From positions 1 through 53,177 of the forward strand of contig JAZSNH010000017.1 in assembly GCA_045536305.1 (NCBI GenBank): 53,177 bases of DNA, in the 5' to 3' direction. This DNA comes from JAISGQ01 sp045536305 (lineage in GTDB: Bacteria; Bacillota; Clostridia; Oscillospirales; Acutalibacteraceae). The position numbers and the translations under genes are program-made. Position 1 is the first letter of the stretch, and every line of letters begins with the position of its first letter. Below the pieces are notes generated by a model that saw nothing but the letters and a program-made list of their open reading frames with translations, was not told the origin of the DNA and made no database searches. Below, one piece after another: positions 1 to 7,948 of this stretch.

Positions 1-246
1 AACATCGCCGCTTCGGAATTTATTGTTTGCACCGAGGACGGAGTGGAATACAAGCTGGTCACCGATAACCCCGACAAACGCTTTTTCTTTCCCAGTCCTC
101 ACCCCTGCTGCGCTGACATGAAGCTGAACACACTTGAAAGTGTTCTTTCTGTCCTGGAAAAAGAAGACCGTACCGTAGAGATCAGCGAGGATATTCGCCG
201 AAAGGCTCTTATCCCCCTTGACAGAATGCTGGAGCTTGTGAAATAA
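1..246 (+). CDS. nadA: Quinolinate synthase, C-terminal part (cut by window edge)
   Basis: NadA condenses iminoaspartate with dihydroxyacetone phosphate to give quinolinate, using an oxygen-sensitive 4Fe-4S cluster. Only the last 81 codons are in the window; the frame is open from base 1, so the start lies to the left. The visible part has the family C-terminal pattern FIVCTEDG, then NPDKRFFFPSP, then a Cys pair before ADMKLNTLE. One of those Cys should be the last cluster ligand. nadB starts 1 base after the stop codon, so the genes are co-transcribed and probably translationally coupled. Identity is firm from this end plus nadB and nadC next to it. Confidence 0.93.
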   Translation, partial: NIAASEFIVCTEDGVEYKLVTDNPDKRFFFPSPHPCCADMKLNTLESVLSVLEKEDRTVEISEDIRRKALIPLDRMLELVK

Positions 247-247
247 A

Positions 248-1522
248 ATGAAAACTGATATTTTGATTGTCGGCTGCGGTGTAGCAGGCCTTTACTGTGC
301 ACTGAATCTGCCGAGCGAAAAGAGTATAACCGTCGTTACCAAAAGTGAAGCGCAAAGTAGCAACTCCTTTCTGGCGCAGGGCGGTATATGTGTTCTGCGT
401 GATGAAAATGATTATGATTCATTTTATGAAGACACCATGCGTGCAGGACACTACGAGAACACCCCCGAATCTGTCGATATAATGATTCGGTCATCCCGTA
501 AGGTTATAGAGGATCTTGTTTCCTATGGAGTTCGCTTCAAGAAAGACGACGAAAATTTTTACTACACACGTGAAGGCGCTCATTCAAAGCCTCGCATCCT
601 TTTCCATAAGGATGAAACGGGAAAAGAGATCACCTCTCATCTGCTTGAAACTGTCAGACAGCGACAGAACATTACACTGATAGAAAATTTTACGATGGTC
701 GATCTGATTTGTCGTGAAAACGTCTGTTACGGAATTATCGGGCATAATGCGGACGGTAACTATATAAGCATTGCCGCCGATTACACCGTGCTTGCCACAG
801 GCGGCATCGGAGGACTGTTTGCACACTCCACCAATCAGCGTCATCTGACCGGTGACGCACTTGCACTTGCACTGAAACACGACATCAGACTAAGCCATCT
901 TGATTACATTCAGATACACCCCACCACACTGTATACCGAAAAGAAAGGCAGAGCGTTTCTGATCTCCGAATCGGTGCGCGGTGAAGGTGCCGTTCTGCTT
1001 AATTCCAAGGGAGAACGGTTCGTAAACGAGCTGCTGCCAAGAGATGTGGTTGCAAATGCCATATTCGAGGAAATGAAAAAAGAAAGCACAGAACACGTAT
1101 GGCTCTCTATGGCTCCCATACCCGATGAGGAGATCCGTGCGCATTTCCCGAACATATATCATCGTTGCCTTGAGGAAGGCTACGATGTGACAAAGGAGCC
1201 TATCCCGGTTATGCCGTCCCAGCATTATTTTATGGGCGGCATCGAAGTTGACCGACACAGCAAAACATCCATGGAACGGCTTTACGCAGCCGGTGAAACC
1301 GCCTGCAACGGCGTACACGGGCGAAACAGACTTGCAAGCAATTCGCTGCTGGAAAGCCTTGTTTTTGCCGGACGTGCAGCAGATCACATCACTGTAAACT
1401 ATACACCCACAGCGCAACACTCTAAGATAATCATTGATCCTAATGAATACGAAGAATATCAGAATGAATATAAGGAACTGGTTTTAGCCGCAATCGAAAA
1501 GGAGAAACAAAGCCATGAATAA
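248..1522 (+). CDS. nadB: L-aspartate oxidase
   Basis: Flavoprotein that oxidises L-aspartate to iminoaspartate, the substrate of NadA. The N-terminus carries the FAD dinucleotide-binding motif GCGVAGLYCA, followed by SFLAQGGI, REGAHSKPRILFHKD, TGGIGG and the C-terminal LASNSLLESLVFAGRAA signature of the succinate dehydrogenase/fumarate reductase/aspartate oxidase family. At 424 residues it is about 100 shorter than E. coli NadB because the C-terminal helical domain is mostly absent; short forms are common in Clostridia as far as I recall. ATG at 248 is preferred because it follows the nadA stop directly. The 3' end overlaps nadC by 8 bases. Confidence 0.95.
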   Translation: MKTDILIVGCGVAGLYCALNLPSEKSITVVTKSEAQSSNSFLAQGGICVLRDENDYDSFYEDTMRAGHYENTPESVDIMIRSSRKVIEDLVSYGVRFKKDDENFYYTREGAHSKPRILFHKDETGKEITSHLLETVRQRQNITLIENFTMVDLICRENVCYGIIGHNADGNYISIAADYTVLATGGIGGLFAHSTNQRHLTGDALALALKHDIRLSHLDYIQIHPTTLYTEKKGRAFLISESVRGEGAVLLNSKGERFVNELLPRDVVANAIFEEMKKESTEHVWLSMAPIPDEEIRAHFPNIYHRCLEEGYDVTKEPIPVMPSQHYFMGGIEVDRHSKTSMERLYAAGETACNGVHGRNRLASNSLLESLVFAGRAADHITVNYTPTAQHSKIIIDPNEYEEYQNEYKELVLAAIEKEKQSHE

Positions 1523-2366
1523 CATCACAATGCAGCTGAATGCAGACGAACTGATCCTGCTGGCGCTGAAAGAGGACATCACCAGCGAGGATATCACCAC
1601 CAACTCGGTTATGCCTCACTATCAGCTCGGTGAAGTTGAGCTGATATGTAAGGGAAACGGAGTGATTGCAGGTCTTGAGGTATTCAGAAGAGTCTATGAA
1701 CTTCTGGATGAGAAGACGGAGGTAACCTTTACCTGCACAGACGGCGATAAGGTCACCAAGGGACAGAAACTGGGCATCATTCGCGGCGATATCCGCGTTC
1801 TTCTTTCAGGCGAGCGTACTGCACTTAATTTTCTGCAGCGCATGAGCGGCATCGCTACCTATACCCGTGCTATTGCCGACCTGCTGAAGGGTAGTAAGAC
1901 AAAGCTCCTCGATACAAGAAAAACAACGCCCAATATGCGTATTTTTGAAAAATACGCAGTAAAAGTCGGCGGCGGATACAACCACCGATACAACCTCAGC
2001 GACGGTATTCTCCTGAAGGACAACCACATCGGTGCTGCCGGAGGAGTAGGCGAAGCTATTCGCATGGCAAAGGAATATGCTCCCTTTGTGCGCAAGATTG
2101 AGATAGAGGTCGAAAACCTTGATATGCTCAGAGAGGCTCTGGAAGCAGGTGCCGATATTATCATGCTCGACAATATGAGCGTTGAAGATATGAGAGAAGC
2201 TGTACGTCTCGCCGCAGGCAAGGCTGAAACCGAATGCAGCGGAAATGTGACAAAGGAAAATGTTGCAAAGCTTGTGGATATTGGTGTAGACTATATATCA
2301 AGTGGTGCTCTTACCCACTCTTCTCCTATTCTGGATCTTTCGCTGAAAAATCTCCACGCGATCTGA
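1515..2366 (+). CDS. nadC: Nicotinate-nucleotide pyrophosphorylase (quinolinate phosphoribosyltransferase)
   Basis: Converts quinolinate and PRPP to nicotinate mononucleotide, CO2 and pyrophosphate, completing the de novo branch begun by NadA and NadB. At 283 residues it has normal family length. Seen in order: LLSGERTALNFLQRMSGIAT, the substrate-binding RKTTPNMR (most family members have RKTTPGLR), GGGYNHRYNLSDGILLKDNH, the EIEVENLD strand and IMLDNMS, and a C-terminal VDYISSGALTHS. The start is supported by an AAGGAG site 8-9 bases upstream, inside the end of nadB. The overlap with nadB and the downstream regulator make this one operon. Confidence 0.96.
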   Translation: MNNITMQLNADELILLALKEDITSEDITTNSVMPHYQLGEVELICKGNGVIAGLEVFRRVYELLDEKTEVTFTCTDGDKVTKGQKLGIIRGDIRVLLSGERTALNFLQRMSGIATYTRAIADLLKGSKTKLLDTRKTTPNMRIFEKYAVKVGGGYNHRYNLSDGILLKDNHIGAAGGVGEAIRMAKEYAPFVRKIEIEVENLDMLREALEAGADIIMLDNMSVEDMREAVRLAAGKAETECSGNVTKENVAKLVDIGVDYISSGALTHSSPILDLSLKNLHAI

Positions 2367-2400
2367 TCCGCAGCTTAAGTTCGTGGAAAGGGGCGAAAAT

Positions 2401-2913
2401 ATGAAAGCAGACGAAAGAAGAAAAGAAATCGCCAATTATCTGATGTCAGAGCAGAGGCCGGTATCCGGAAGTGCACTTTCCGAAAAATTCGGTGTATCCA
2501 GACAAATCATAGTTCAGGATATTTCGGTACTTAAGGCCGCAGGCTTTGATATTTTGTCAACTCACAGCGGTTATATAATTCAAAACACCCCTCTCGCAGA
2601 ACGGGTATTCAAAATTCGACATACCACTGAACAGACCGAGGATGAACTCAACCTGATAGTCGATCTGGGCGGTACGGTTGTGGATGTGTTTGTGTGGCAC
2701 AAGGTGTACGGTAAGGTCGTTGCCGGTCTGAATATTTTTTCACGACTTCATGTAAAGCAGTTCATCGAAGGCGTTCGGAGCGGTAAATCAATCGAACTGA
2801 TGAACATCACCGGCGGATATCACTATCATACCATTCGTGCAGATTCGGAGGAAGTTCTTGACCGTATTGAAAAAGCACTTGAGGAACGCAATTTTATAGT
2901 TCCTGAAATCTGA
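2401..2913 (+). CDS. niaR: Niacin-responsive transcriptional repressor (HTH plus 3H domain)
   Basis: A 170-residue two-domain regulator. Residues 1-60 form a winged HTH_11 domain (RRKEIANYLMSEQRPVSGS, then FGVSRQIIVQDISVLKAAG). Residues 75-170 are a 3H domain with the metal/ligand histidines in VFVWHKVYGK, SRLHVKQF and GGYHYHTI. This is the architecture of NiaR (YrxA of B. subtilis), a repressor of NAD synthesis and niacin uptake genes that binds nicotinic acid. I start at ATG 2401 rather than GTG 2383, because the GGAAAGGGG ribosome site sits between the two. As last gene of the nad operon it probably autoregulates; the operator would lie left of the window. Confidence 0.9.
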   Translation: MKADERRKEIANYLMSEQRPVSGSALSEKFGVSRQIIVQDISVLKAAGFDILSTHSGYIIQNTPLAERVFKIRHTTEQTEDELNLIVDLGGTVVDVFVWHKVYGKVVAGLNIFSRLHVKQFIEGVRSGKSIELMNITGGYHYHTIRADSEEVLDRIEKALEERNFIVPEI

Positions 2914-2935
2914 TACTGATCCAAAATACAACACC

Positions 2936-2980
2936 CGCAGTTTTTCAGGGAGCAATCCTGAAAACTGCGTGCTTTTCTTT
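2936..2980 (+). terminator. Intrinsic terminator of the nad operon
   Basis: CGCAGTTTTTCAGG (2936-2949) pairs with CCTGAAAACTGCG (2957-2969) around a 7-base loop, with one bulged T, and is followed by a T-rich run. It lies 22 bases after the niaR stop and ends the nadABC-niaR transcript. Confidence 0.8.
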
Positions 2981-3044
2981 ATATATCAAAATCGTTTTCG
3001 AAAAAAGCACTCCCTTGCCGTACTCCCCGATATCTGTGATCTGT

Positions 3045-3632
3045 TCAGGTTTTCAGATTTCCTTTTTTTATATTTTTCTGAATTATTCCGTCGATCACCT
3101 CAAACACCTTTTCGGAGCCGAGCTTTGCTTTTCTCTGCCTTTTATATACCTGCTCAGCAGTTACATTATGCTCTTTCCAGTCGTGTCCGTTGTTACTGTC
3201 ATTGAGCATAAGCGGCTGGATGTTATCCATTGCGTGAGCAAATCTGGACTCCGGGGTTTCGTATGCCTCAAACTCATCAAAGACAGCAATCAGCTCCTTT
3301 GCCTGATCTTCCGGCAAGATAGAGAATATCCGCTGTTTTGCAGCATCCTCTCTCTCCTTCTGAGTCTGAAGTCCTTCCGTGTCATATGCGTATGTATCTC
3401 CCGCATCTATTTCAACAATATCATGAACAAGACACATCAGCATGACCCTGGTAATATCTACCTCTTCGTTTGCATACTCACGAAGAAGGTATGCCATAAG
3501 TGCCATATGCCATGAATGCTCGGCATCGTTTTCTCTTCTGCCCATGCCTGACAGGTGCGTTTGTCTGAAAATATTCTTTACTTTATCCATTTCCAATGAA
3601 AATGCCAGTTGTTTTTCTATTCGCTCATTCAT
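3045..3632 (-). CDS. HD-domain phosphohydrolase (YfbR/HDDC2-like)
   Basis: Predicted soluble metal-dependent phosphohydrolase of 195 residues. Metal-ligand motifs of the HD superfamily are visible: NDAEHSWHMA near residue 40, LVHDIVEIDAGD near residue 70 and HAMDNIQP near residue 135. The closest described group is the HD_3 family with YfbR 5'-deoxynucleotidase and human HDDC2, which dephosphorylate deoxyribonucleoside monophosphates; this substrate is family inference only. The start has a GGTGAGGTG ribosome site. It lies tail-to-tail with niaR and downstream of the interrupted tocopherol-cyclase-like gene, with no clear terminator between them, so it may be read from that promoter or its own. 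Confidence 0.8.
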   Translation of the reverse strand: MNERIEKQLAFSLEMDKVKNIFRQTHLSGMGRRENDAEHSWHMALMAYLLREYANEEVDITRVMLMCLVHDIVEIDAGDTYAYDTEGLQTQKEREDAAKQRIFSILPEDQAKELIAVFDEFEAYETPESRFAHAMDNIQPLMLNDSNNGHDWKEHNVTAEQVYKRQRKAKLGSEKVFEVIDGIIQKNIKKGNLKT

Positions 3633-3693
3633 CAGAGCACCTCACCAATTCAAGTTATTGCTAAAACAATATATCACGGATAATACTCATTTT

Positions 3694-4365
3694 TCAATAC
3701 GGATATTCATATTCAAATGCCGCACTATAACCTCTCCGATATATTCTAAGCATCCTTGCTCCGATATAGTTGGCAATACGTTATTCCTTTCCGTTTAGGA
3801 GAACTACTCCGATGATTCCCGTGAAATGTAGACTTCCTATGAGAATATCCGCAGCAGACAGCATCAGGCTTCCATTTTCAAAAATGCACTGCGTCCATAC
3901 ATATTCTCTCGGGAAAGAACGTCCCCTGTCCCCTTCCCAGTAGCCCGATGCTTTGCTGAACACATAAGGCGTTCCGTTTATATTTATTTCCCCCGTTACG
4001 TCGTGCCTCATGCTCATAACGCTGTGTCGGCACTCCATGAATGGAACATAAGCAAAGGGACCCATTATGTCATATTTTATGGGTGTCATATTCTCAAAGG
4101 AAACAGAACCGACTGCCGTGATCATCGGCGTGCTGATATTCAGGCTTATTCCCTCTTTTCCGAATCGGCAGTCTGCAATTTCTATGCTGTCCCTGCCTTT
4201 TCTGCATTGAGAGTAAGGGAATGACACATTCTGCGAAAACCTATCTGTTATAAGCTGTATTGAACAGGACTTTTTATTTCTCTCGCTGTGCACTGCAGGT
4301 ATTACAGCGAGCGTCTGATTATCTGACTGACACTTGAAATACCAGCCCCAAAATTCATTGCGCAT
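3694..4365 (-). pseudogene. Tocopherol-cyclase-like gene interrupted by an in-frame stop
   Basis: The intact part (194 codons, 4365 down to 3781) resembles bacterial members of the tocopherol cyclase-like family (PF14249): GWYFKCQ at the N-terminus, then GYWEGDRGRSFPREYVW near residue 140 and SLMLSAADILIGSLHFTG near residue 170. The frame stops at TAA (3783-3781) after GKE. Reading on without a shift gives 28 more codons, RIANYIGARMLRIYRRG and so on, to a TGA at 3696-3694. That continuation fits the family pattern G-[KR]-E-Y-R-x-A-x-Y-x-G, so the TAA seems to replace a Tyr codon. Family members are usually about 300 residues, so the true C-terminus is also missing. Function in Firmicutes is unknown. 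Start has a TTGGAGGG ribosome site. Confidence 0.75.
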
Positions 4366-4456
4366 TTATTCACCCTCCAAAGAAAACCATATTATTAAGT
4401 TTGACTCAAAAGGGAAACACTATCCTTAACTCATCAAATAACTTTGGAGGGCTTAT

Positions 4457-6448
4457 ATGCCGAATTTATTAAAAAACGAAAAATCACCATACCTTCTTCA
4501 GCACATGGATAATCCCGTAAACTGGTATCCGTGGTGCGAAGAGGCCTTTGAAAAAGCTCGACAGGAAGACAAACCTGTCTTTCTCAGCATCGGATATTCC
4601 ACCTGCCACTGGTGTCACGTTATGGCGCACGAATCCTTTGAAGATAATGAGGTGGCAGATATTCTCAATCGTGATTTCATAAGCATAAAGGTTGACCGCG
4701 AGGAGCGTCCCGATATTGATTCAGTTTATATGTCCGTTTGCATATCAATGATGGGAAGCGGCGGTTGGCCGCTGACTGTATTTCTGACTCCCGACAAAAA
4801 GCCTTTTTATGCGGCGACCTACCTGCCAAAGCACAGCAATGCTTTTCAGCACGGTCTTATGGATTTATTAAATTCCATATCTTATATGTGGAGCACGGAG
4901 CGTGAAAAGATATTAAGCTCTGCGGTACAGGAGCTGCGTCAAACACAGGTCTCAGGAACGGTAAAGCCGCATTACGCATTGGCTCACCGAGCTTTTGAAA
5001 AATTTTGCAGGCGGTTTGACAACAAATGGGGCGGCTTTGGCAGAGCGCCTAAATTCCCCACTCCCCATAATCTCCTGTTTCTGATGCGCTATGGACAGGC
5101 AGAAAACAAGGAAGAAGCTTTAAAAATGACGGAAACAACTCTTGATGCAATGTCACGAGGAGGAATTTTTGACCACATCGGTGGCGGTTTTTCTCGGTAT
5201 TCCACTGATGGAAAGTGGCTTGTCCCTCACTTTGAAAAGATGCTGTATGACAATGCGCTGCTAATTTTGGCGTATCTCGATGCTTATCAGCTGACTAAAA
5301 AAGAGGAGTATGCAGACATTGTTCGTCGTACTGCAGAATATATTCTGCGTGAAATGGCAAGCATTAAGGGCGGCTTTTTCAGCAGTCAGGATGCTGACAG
5401 CGACGGCATTGAAGGGAAATATTATGTTTTCACACCCGAGGAAATCAAGAGTGTTCTGGGCGATGCTGATGGTGCAGAGTTCTGCCGACTTTACGACATT
5501 ACACAGCAGGGCAATTTCGAGGGCAAAAGCATACCAAACCGAATAGGCCAGACTGAGAAAAGCTGGTCACACAATGATGAAAGGCTTCAAAAGCTTTACA
5601 AGTATCGTCTCCAACGCACAAGACTGCATAAAGATGATAAGATATTGCTTTCGTGGAATGCCTGGATGATAACGGCTATGGCAAGAGCAGGGCTGATTCT
5701 TTCCGATGAAAGATATTTAAGCACTGCCATCAAAGCAAAAAAATTCATCCGAGAGCAGATGACAGATGAGCGAAACCGTCTGTTTCTGCGCTACCGTGAC
5801 GGCGAAACCGCCAACGCAGGTCAGCTTGATGATTACGCAGTTTATGCCTTATCTCTGCTGGAGCTGTACCGCATTACTTTTGATACGGAATATCTCAGTG
5901 AAGCAATTTTAAGAGCCGAGCAGATGCTTGAGCAGTTTAATGACAAACATGGCGGCGGATTCTTTATGACTGCCGAGGATGCGGAAAAGCTGATAGTGCG
6001 CCCAAAGGAAACCTATGACGGCGCTATCCCTTCGGGCAACTCAGTTGCTGCAGTAGTTCTTCAGAAATTGGCATATCTGACGGGAACTCCAAAATGGCAG
6101 GATGCCGCAAACAGACAGCTCAGTTTTATTTCCGAAATAATGGGCGATGAACCATCGGGCAGCTCCTTCGGTCTGCTTGCTGTATTGGATACATTGTATC
6201 CACACAAAGAGCTTGTCTGTGTTTCAGGTGATAAGATACCCGACGAACTTTGCGAATATATAAAAAACAGCCCGTCCTACGGGCTTGAAATCATTCTTAA
6301 AACACGCGAAAACGAACAGTTACTTGCAGAATGCGCACCCTTTACAGCGGATTATCCCATACCGTCGGAAGGCGTAATGTATTACCTCTGTGAAAAGGGT
6401 GCCTGCAAAACACCTGTCAAGGATTTTAAGCTGTTAGATTTGGATTGA
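4457..6448 (+). CDS. Thioredoxin-fold DUF255 protein (YyaL/SPATA20 family)
   Basis: A 663-residue cytosolic protein of the YyaL/SSP411 family. Residues 1-165 form a thioredoxin-like domain with the hallmark SPYLLQHMDNPVNWYPW, the redox-type CHWCH near residue 52, and VDREERPDID. Residues 170-600 look like an (alpha/alpha)6 barrel of the glycosidase/N-acylglucosamine-epimerase type (GGGFSRYSTDGKWLVPHFEKMLYDN, QDADSDGIEGKYYVF), shown here only as landmarks. No enzymatic role is firmly established; a sugar epimerase or redox function is speculative. Start follows a TTGGAGGG ribosome site. The gene is divergent from the tocopherol-cyclase-like gene, with 91 bases between them. Confidence 0.9.
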   Translation: MPNLLKNEKSPYLLQHMDNPVNWYPWCEEAFEKARQEDKPVFLSIGYSTCHWCHVMAHESFEDNEVADILNRDFISIKVDREERPDIDSVYMSVCISMMGSGGWPLTVFLTPDKKPFYAATYLPKHSNAFQHGLMDLLNSISYMWSTEREKILSSAVQELRQTQVSGTVKPHYALAHRAFEKFCRRFDNKWGGFGRAPKFPTPHNLLFLMRYGQAENKEEALKMTETTLDAMSRGGIFDHIGGGFSRYSTDGKWLVPHFEKMLYDNALLILAYLDAYQLTKKEEYADIVRRTAEYILREMASIKGGFFSSQDADSDGIEGKYYVFTPEEIKSVLGDADGAEFCRLYDITQQGNFEGKSIPNRIGQTEKSWSHNDERLQKLYKYRLQRTRLHKDDKILLSWNAWMITAMARAGLILSDERYLSTAIKAKKFIREQMTDERNRLFLRYRDGETANAGQLDDYAVYALSLLELYRITFDTEYLSEAILRAEQMLEQFNDKHGGGFFMTAEDAEKLIVRPKETYDGAIPSGNSVAAVVLQKLAYLTGTPKWQDAANRQLSFISEIMGDEPSGSSFGLLAVLDTLYPHKELVCVSGDKIPDELCEYIKNSPSYGLEIILKTRENEQLLAECAPFTADYPIPSEGVMYYLCEKGACKTPVKDFKLLDLD

Positions 6449-6504
6449 TGCTTTTTCGATTTAAAAACTTTTGAATAAAAACACACGCAAACCGTTGATT
6501 TTAA

Positions 6505-6753
6505 ATATTATATAACCTGTATCTATCATTTGAACTTCACGAGATCGTTGATGATCCTATATTTAAAATCGAAGAGCTAAGTCTTGATGTTGTACGTACT
6601 CGTGCATATACAACCGGTGAGGCGAATGATAAGGGTATAAGAATGAGATTTTGTGTTCTGTATGACGATGTTATTCTATCAGTCTCAACTAAAGGCGTAG
6701 CTCCTGAGAAGCTGTACGAAATGCTCACAGAAATCAGCAATCGTATTTCATAA
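6505..6753 (+). pseudogene. Decayed coding fragment, C-terminal remnant
   Basis: A plus-strand frame open from the TAA at 6502-6504 to the TAA at 6751-6753 reads like protein (FKIEELSLDVVRTRAYTTG, then KGIRMRFCVLYDDVILSVS, ending KLYEMLTEISNRIS) and is followed at once by a strong terminator. There is no ATG, GTG or TTG until ATG 6643, which would leave 36 codons; an AAGGG sits 7 bases before it. The simplest reading is the C-terminal remnant of a lost gene, possibly still giving a 36-residue peptide. I cannot name the family. The rest of the 367-base gap 6449-6815 holds only this fragment and the terminator. Confidence 0.4.
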
Positions 6754-6767
6754 AGTTAATTTTTACA

Positions 6768-6806
6768 AAATAAATGACCACCGGATAAACCGGTGGTCAT
6801 TTATTT
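6768..6806. terminator. Bidirectional terminator
   Basis: AAATAAATGACCACCGG (6768-6784) and CCGGTGGTCATTTATTT (6790-6806) form a perfect 17-bp stem with a 5-base loop. A- and T-rich flanks allow it to work on both strands. It lies between the plus-strand fragment and the minus-strand zinc-ribbon gene that ends at 6816. Confidence 0.85.
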
Positions 6807-6815
6807 CAGATGATA

Positions 6816-7103
6816 TTAGTCGTTGTTCTCTTCTTCTCTCATCTTTGCAAAGCAAGCGCTGCAATAGACCGGACGATCCTCACGGGGCTTAAAGGGAACC
6901 TTTGCCTCGCCGCCGCATGCTGCACATGTTGCGATAAAGGTCTCGCGCTCGGGTCTGCCGCCGTTCTTTCTCGCATCACGGCAAGCCTTGCATCTCTGGG
7001 GTTCATTTACGAAACCCTTTGCTGCGTAGAATTCCTGCTCACCGGCGGTGAAGGTGAATTCCTGATTGCATTCTTTGCAAATGAGAGTCTTGTCTTCGTA
7101 CAT
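6816..7103 (-). CDS. Small double zinc-ribbon protein
   Basis: A 95-residue soluble protein with two Cys4 modules. The first is CKECNQEF with CKACRDAR about 30 residues later; the second is CAACGGEAKV with YCSACFAKM. Between the Cys pairs of the first are FYAAKGF and PQRC, a signature of a widespread bacterial zinc-ribbon family, often annotated as zinc-ribbon domain-containing protein, of unknown function. Zinc ribbons of this type often bind nucleic acid or protein, which is only inference here. A GAGGT ribosome site precedes the ATG by 8 bases. It follows the sigma-factor gene after 132 bases in which I see no clear terminator or promoter. Confidence 0.8.
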   Translation of the reverse strand: MYEDKTLICKECNQEFTFTAGEQEFYAAKGFVNEPQRCKACRDARKNGGRPERETFIATCAACGGEAKVPFKPREDRPVYCSACFAKMREEENND

Positions 7104-7235
7104 TGATTTTTACCTCGCTTTGGAATAAAAAGATTTTTCGCCCACGGACGGTAATTACCCGCCAAAAGTTCTGCCTCTGCATAACCGATCAAGGGCATAT
7201 ATATCGCCAACACCCATCGGATGTATAAGCCAATT

Positions 7236-7841
7236 TTACTGCTGTTTTTCCATTGCCGACTTTAATTTTCGCCTCGATCGCTGCAAAGCATTATCAACTG
7301 CTTTTTCAGTAATACCAAGCTCATCAGCAATTTCCGAATATGCTTTACCCGAAAGATAAAGCATCATAACACGATTTTCTGTATCGGACAAAAGTAGTGA
7401 TATATATTCGTATATCAAATTCATCCTGTCCCTGGCAAAAACAGCAAATTCAGGCTCATAATTTGAGTCGGCTGCCATCTCATCATCTGCAAGAGCAGAA
7501 TAGTCACTAAGTGCGCGATTTTTAGAATTACCGTGATCGCGTGCAACCGAAGCGATCCGGTTGCCGATGCAAACAGTTGCATACGTTTTGAATGCAGCTC
7601 CTGCCTCTGAGGAATATGTTTTTACAGCATTAAACAATGCAACATAACCTTCCTGAAGCAGATCTTCAAAGTCGACACCTTTTGTATGTGCAAGAGAAGC
7701 TTTTGCCGCTATAATACTTTCGTATTCTTCTGCAATGGCTTTAAAAGCAATGCTGTCACCACTTCTTGCAAGTTCAAGCATACGATCTGTGCTGACCTTT
7801 GCAAACTCACCATTGTCTTGAGTGTTTCGCAATAACTCCAC
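7236..7841 (-). CDS. RNA polymerase sigma-70 family factor (SigH-like)
   Basis: A 201-residue sigma factor. Region 2 is clear: YESIIAAKASLAHTKGVDFEDLLQEGYVALFNAVKTY (quoted parts: DFEDLLQEGY, FNAVKTY, FKTYATVCIGNRI). Region 4 is at the C-terminus (ENRVMMLYLSGKAYSEIADE, AVDNALQRSRRKLK) and is a helix-turn-helix. Size and sequence fit the SigH/SigI-like Clostridial group rather than the housekeeping factor or short ECF factors. Its regulon is unknown. The start is uncertain: GTG 7841 has a purine run touching it, TTG 7832 is better spaced from GGGGTGGAG, and ATG 7781 would give 181 residues. A near-consensus promoter lies about 20 bases upstream of 7841. Confidence 0.85.
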   Translation of the reverse strand: MELLRNTQDNGEFAKVSTDRMLELARSGDSIAFKAIAEEYESIIAAKASLAHTKGVDFEDLLQEGYVALFNAVKTYSSEAGAAFKTYATVCIGNRIASVARDHGNSKNRALSDYSALADDEMAADSNYEPEFAVFARDRMNLIYEYISLLLSDTENRVMMLYLSGKAYSEIADELGITEKAVDNALQRSRRKLKSAMEKQQ

Positions 7842-7867
7842 CCCTGAGAATACAACTTAACGTATTA

Positions 7868-7896
7868 AGAATACACCTAATAATTTATCTTGTCAA
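7868..7896 (-). promoter_or_regulatory. Sigma-A promoter of the sigma-factor gene
   Basis: On the minus strand, TTGACA (7896-7891), a 17-base spacer and TATTCT (7873-7868). Transcription should start near 7861, only about 20 bases before the GTG start at 7841. Confidence 0.75.
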
Positions 7897-7948
7897 CACA
7901 TAAATTATGCAAAATCTTAAAAACAATCAATTTTTATTGAAAAATTTA

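Noticed and set aside
2383..2400. Upstream GTG start for niaR
   Set aside because: The ribosome site GGAAAGGGG lies inside this stretch and serves ATG 2401.
4366..4456. Inverted repeat CCTCCAAAG/CTTTGGAGG between two divergent genes
   Set aside because: Both arms are the ribosome-binding sites of the flanking genes, so the symmetry is expected and not an operator.
7007..7213. Minus-strand ORF (68 aa) overlapping the zinc-ribbon gene start
   Set aside because: It shares sequence with the well-supported zinc-ribbon gene in another frame, has no ribosome site, and its second half has the biased look of a shadow frame.
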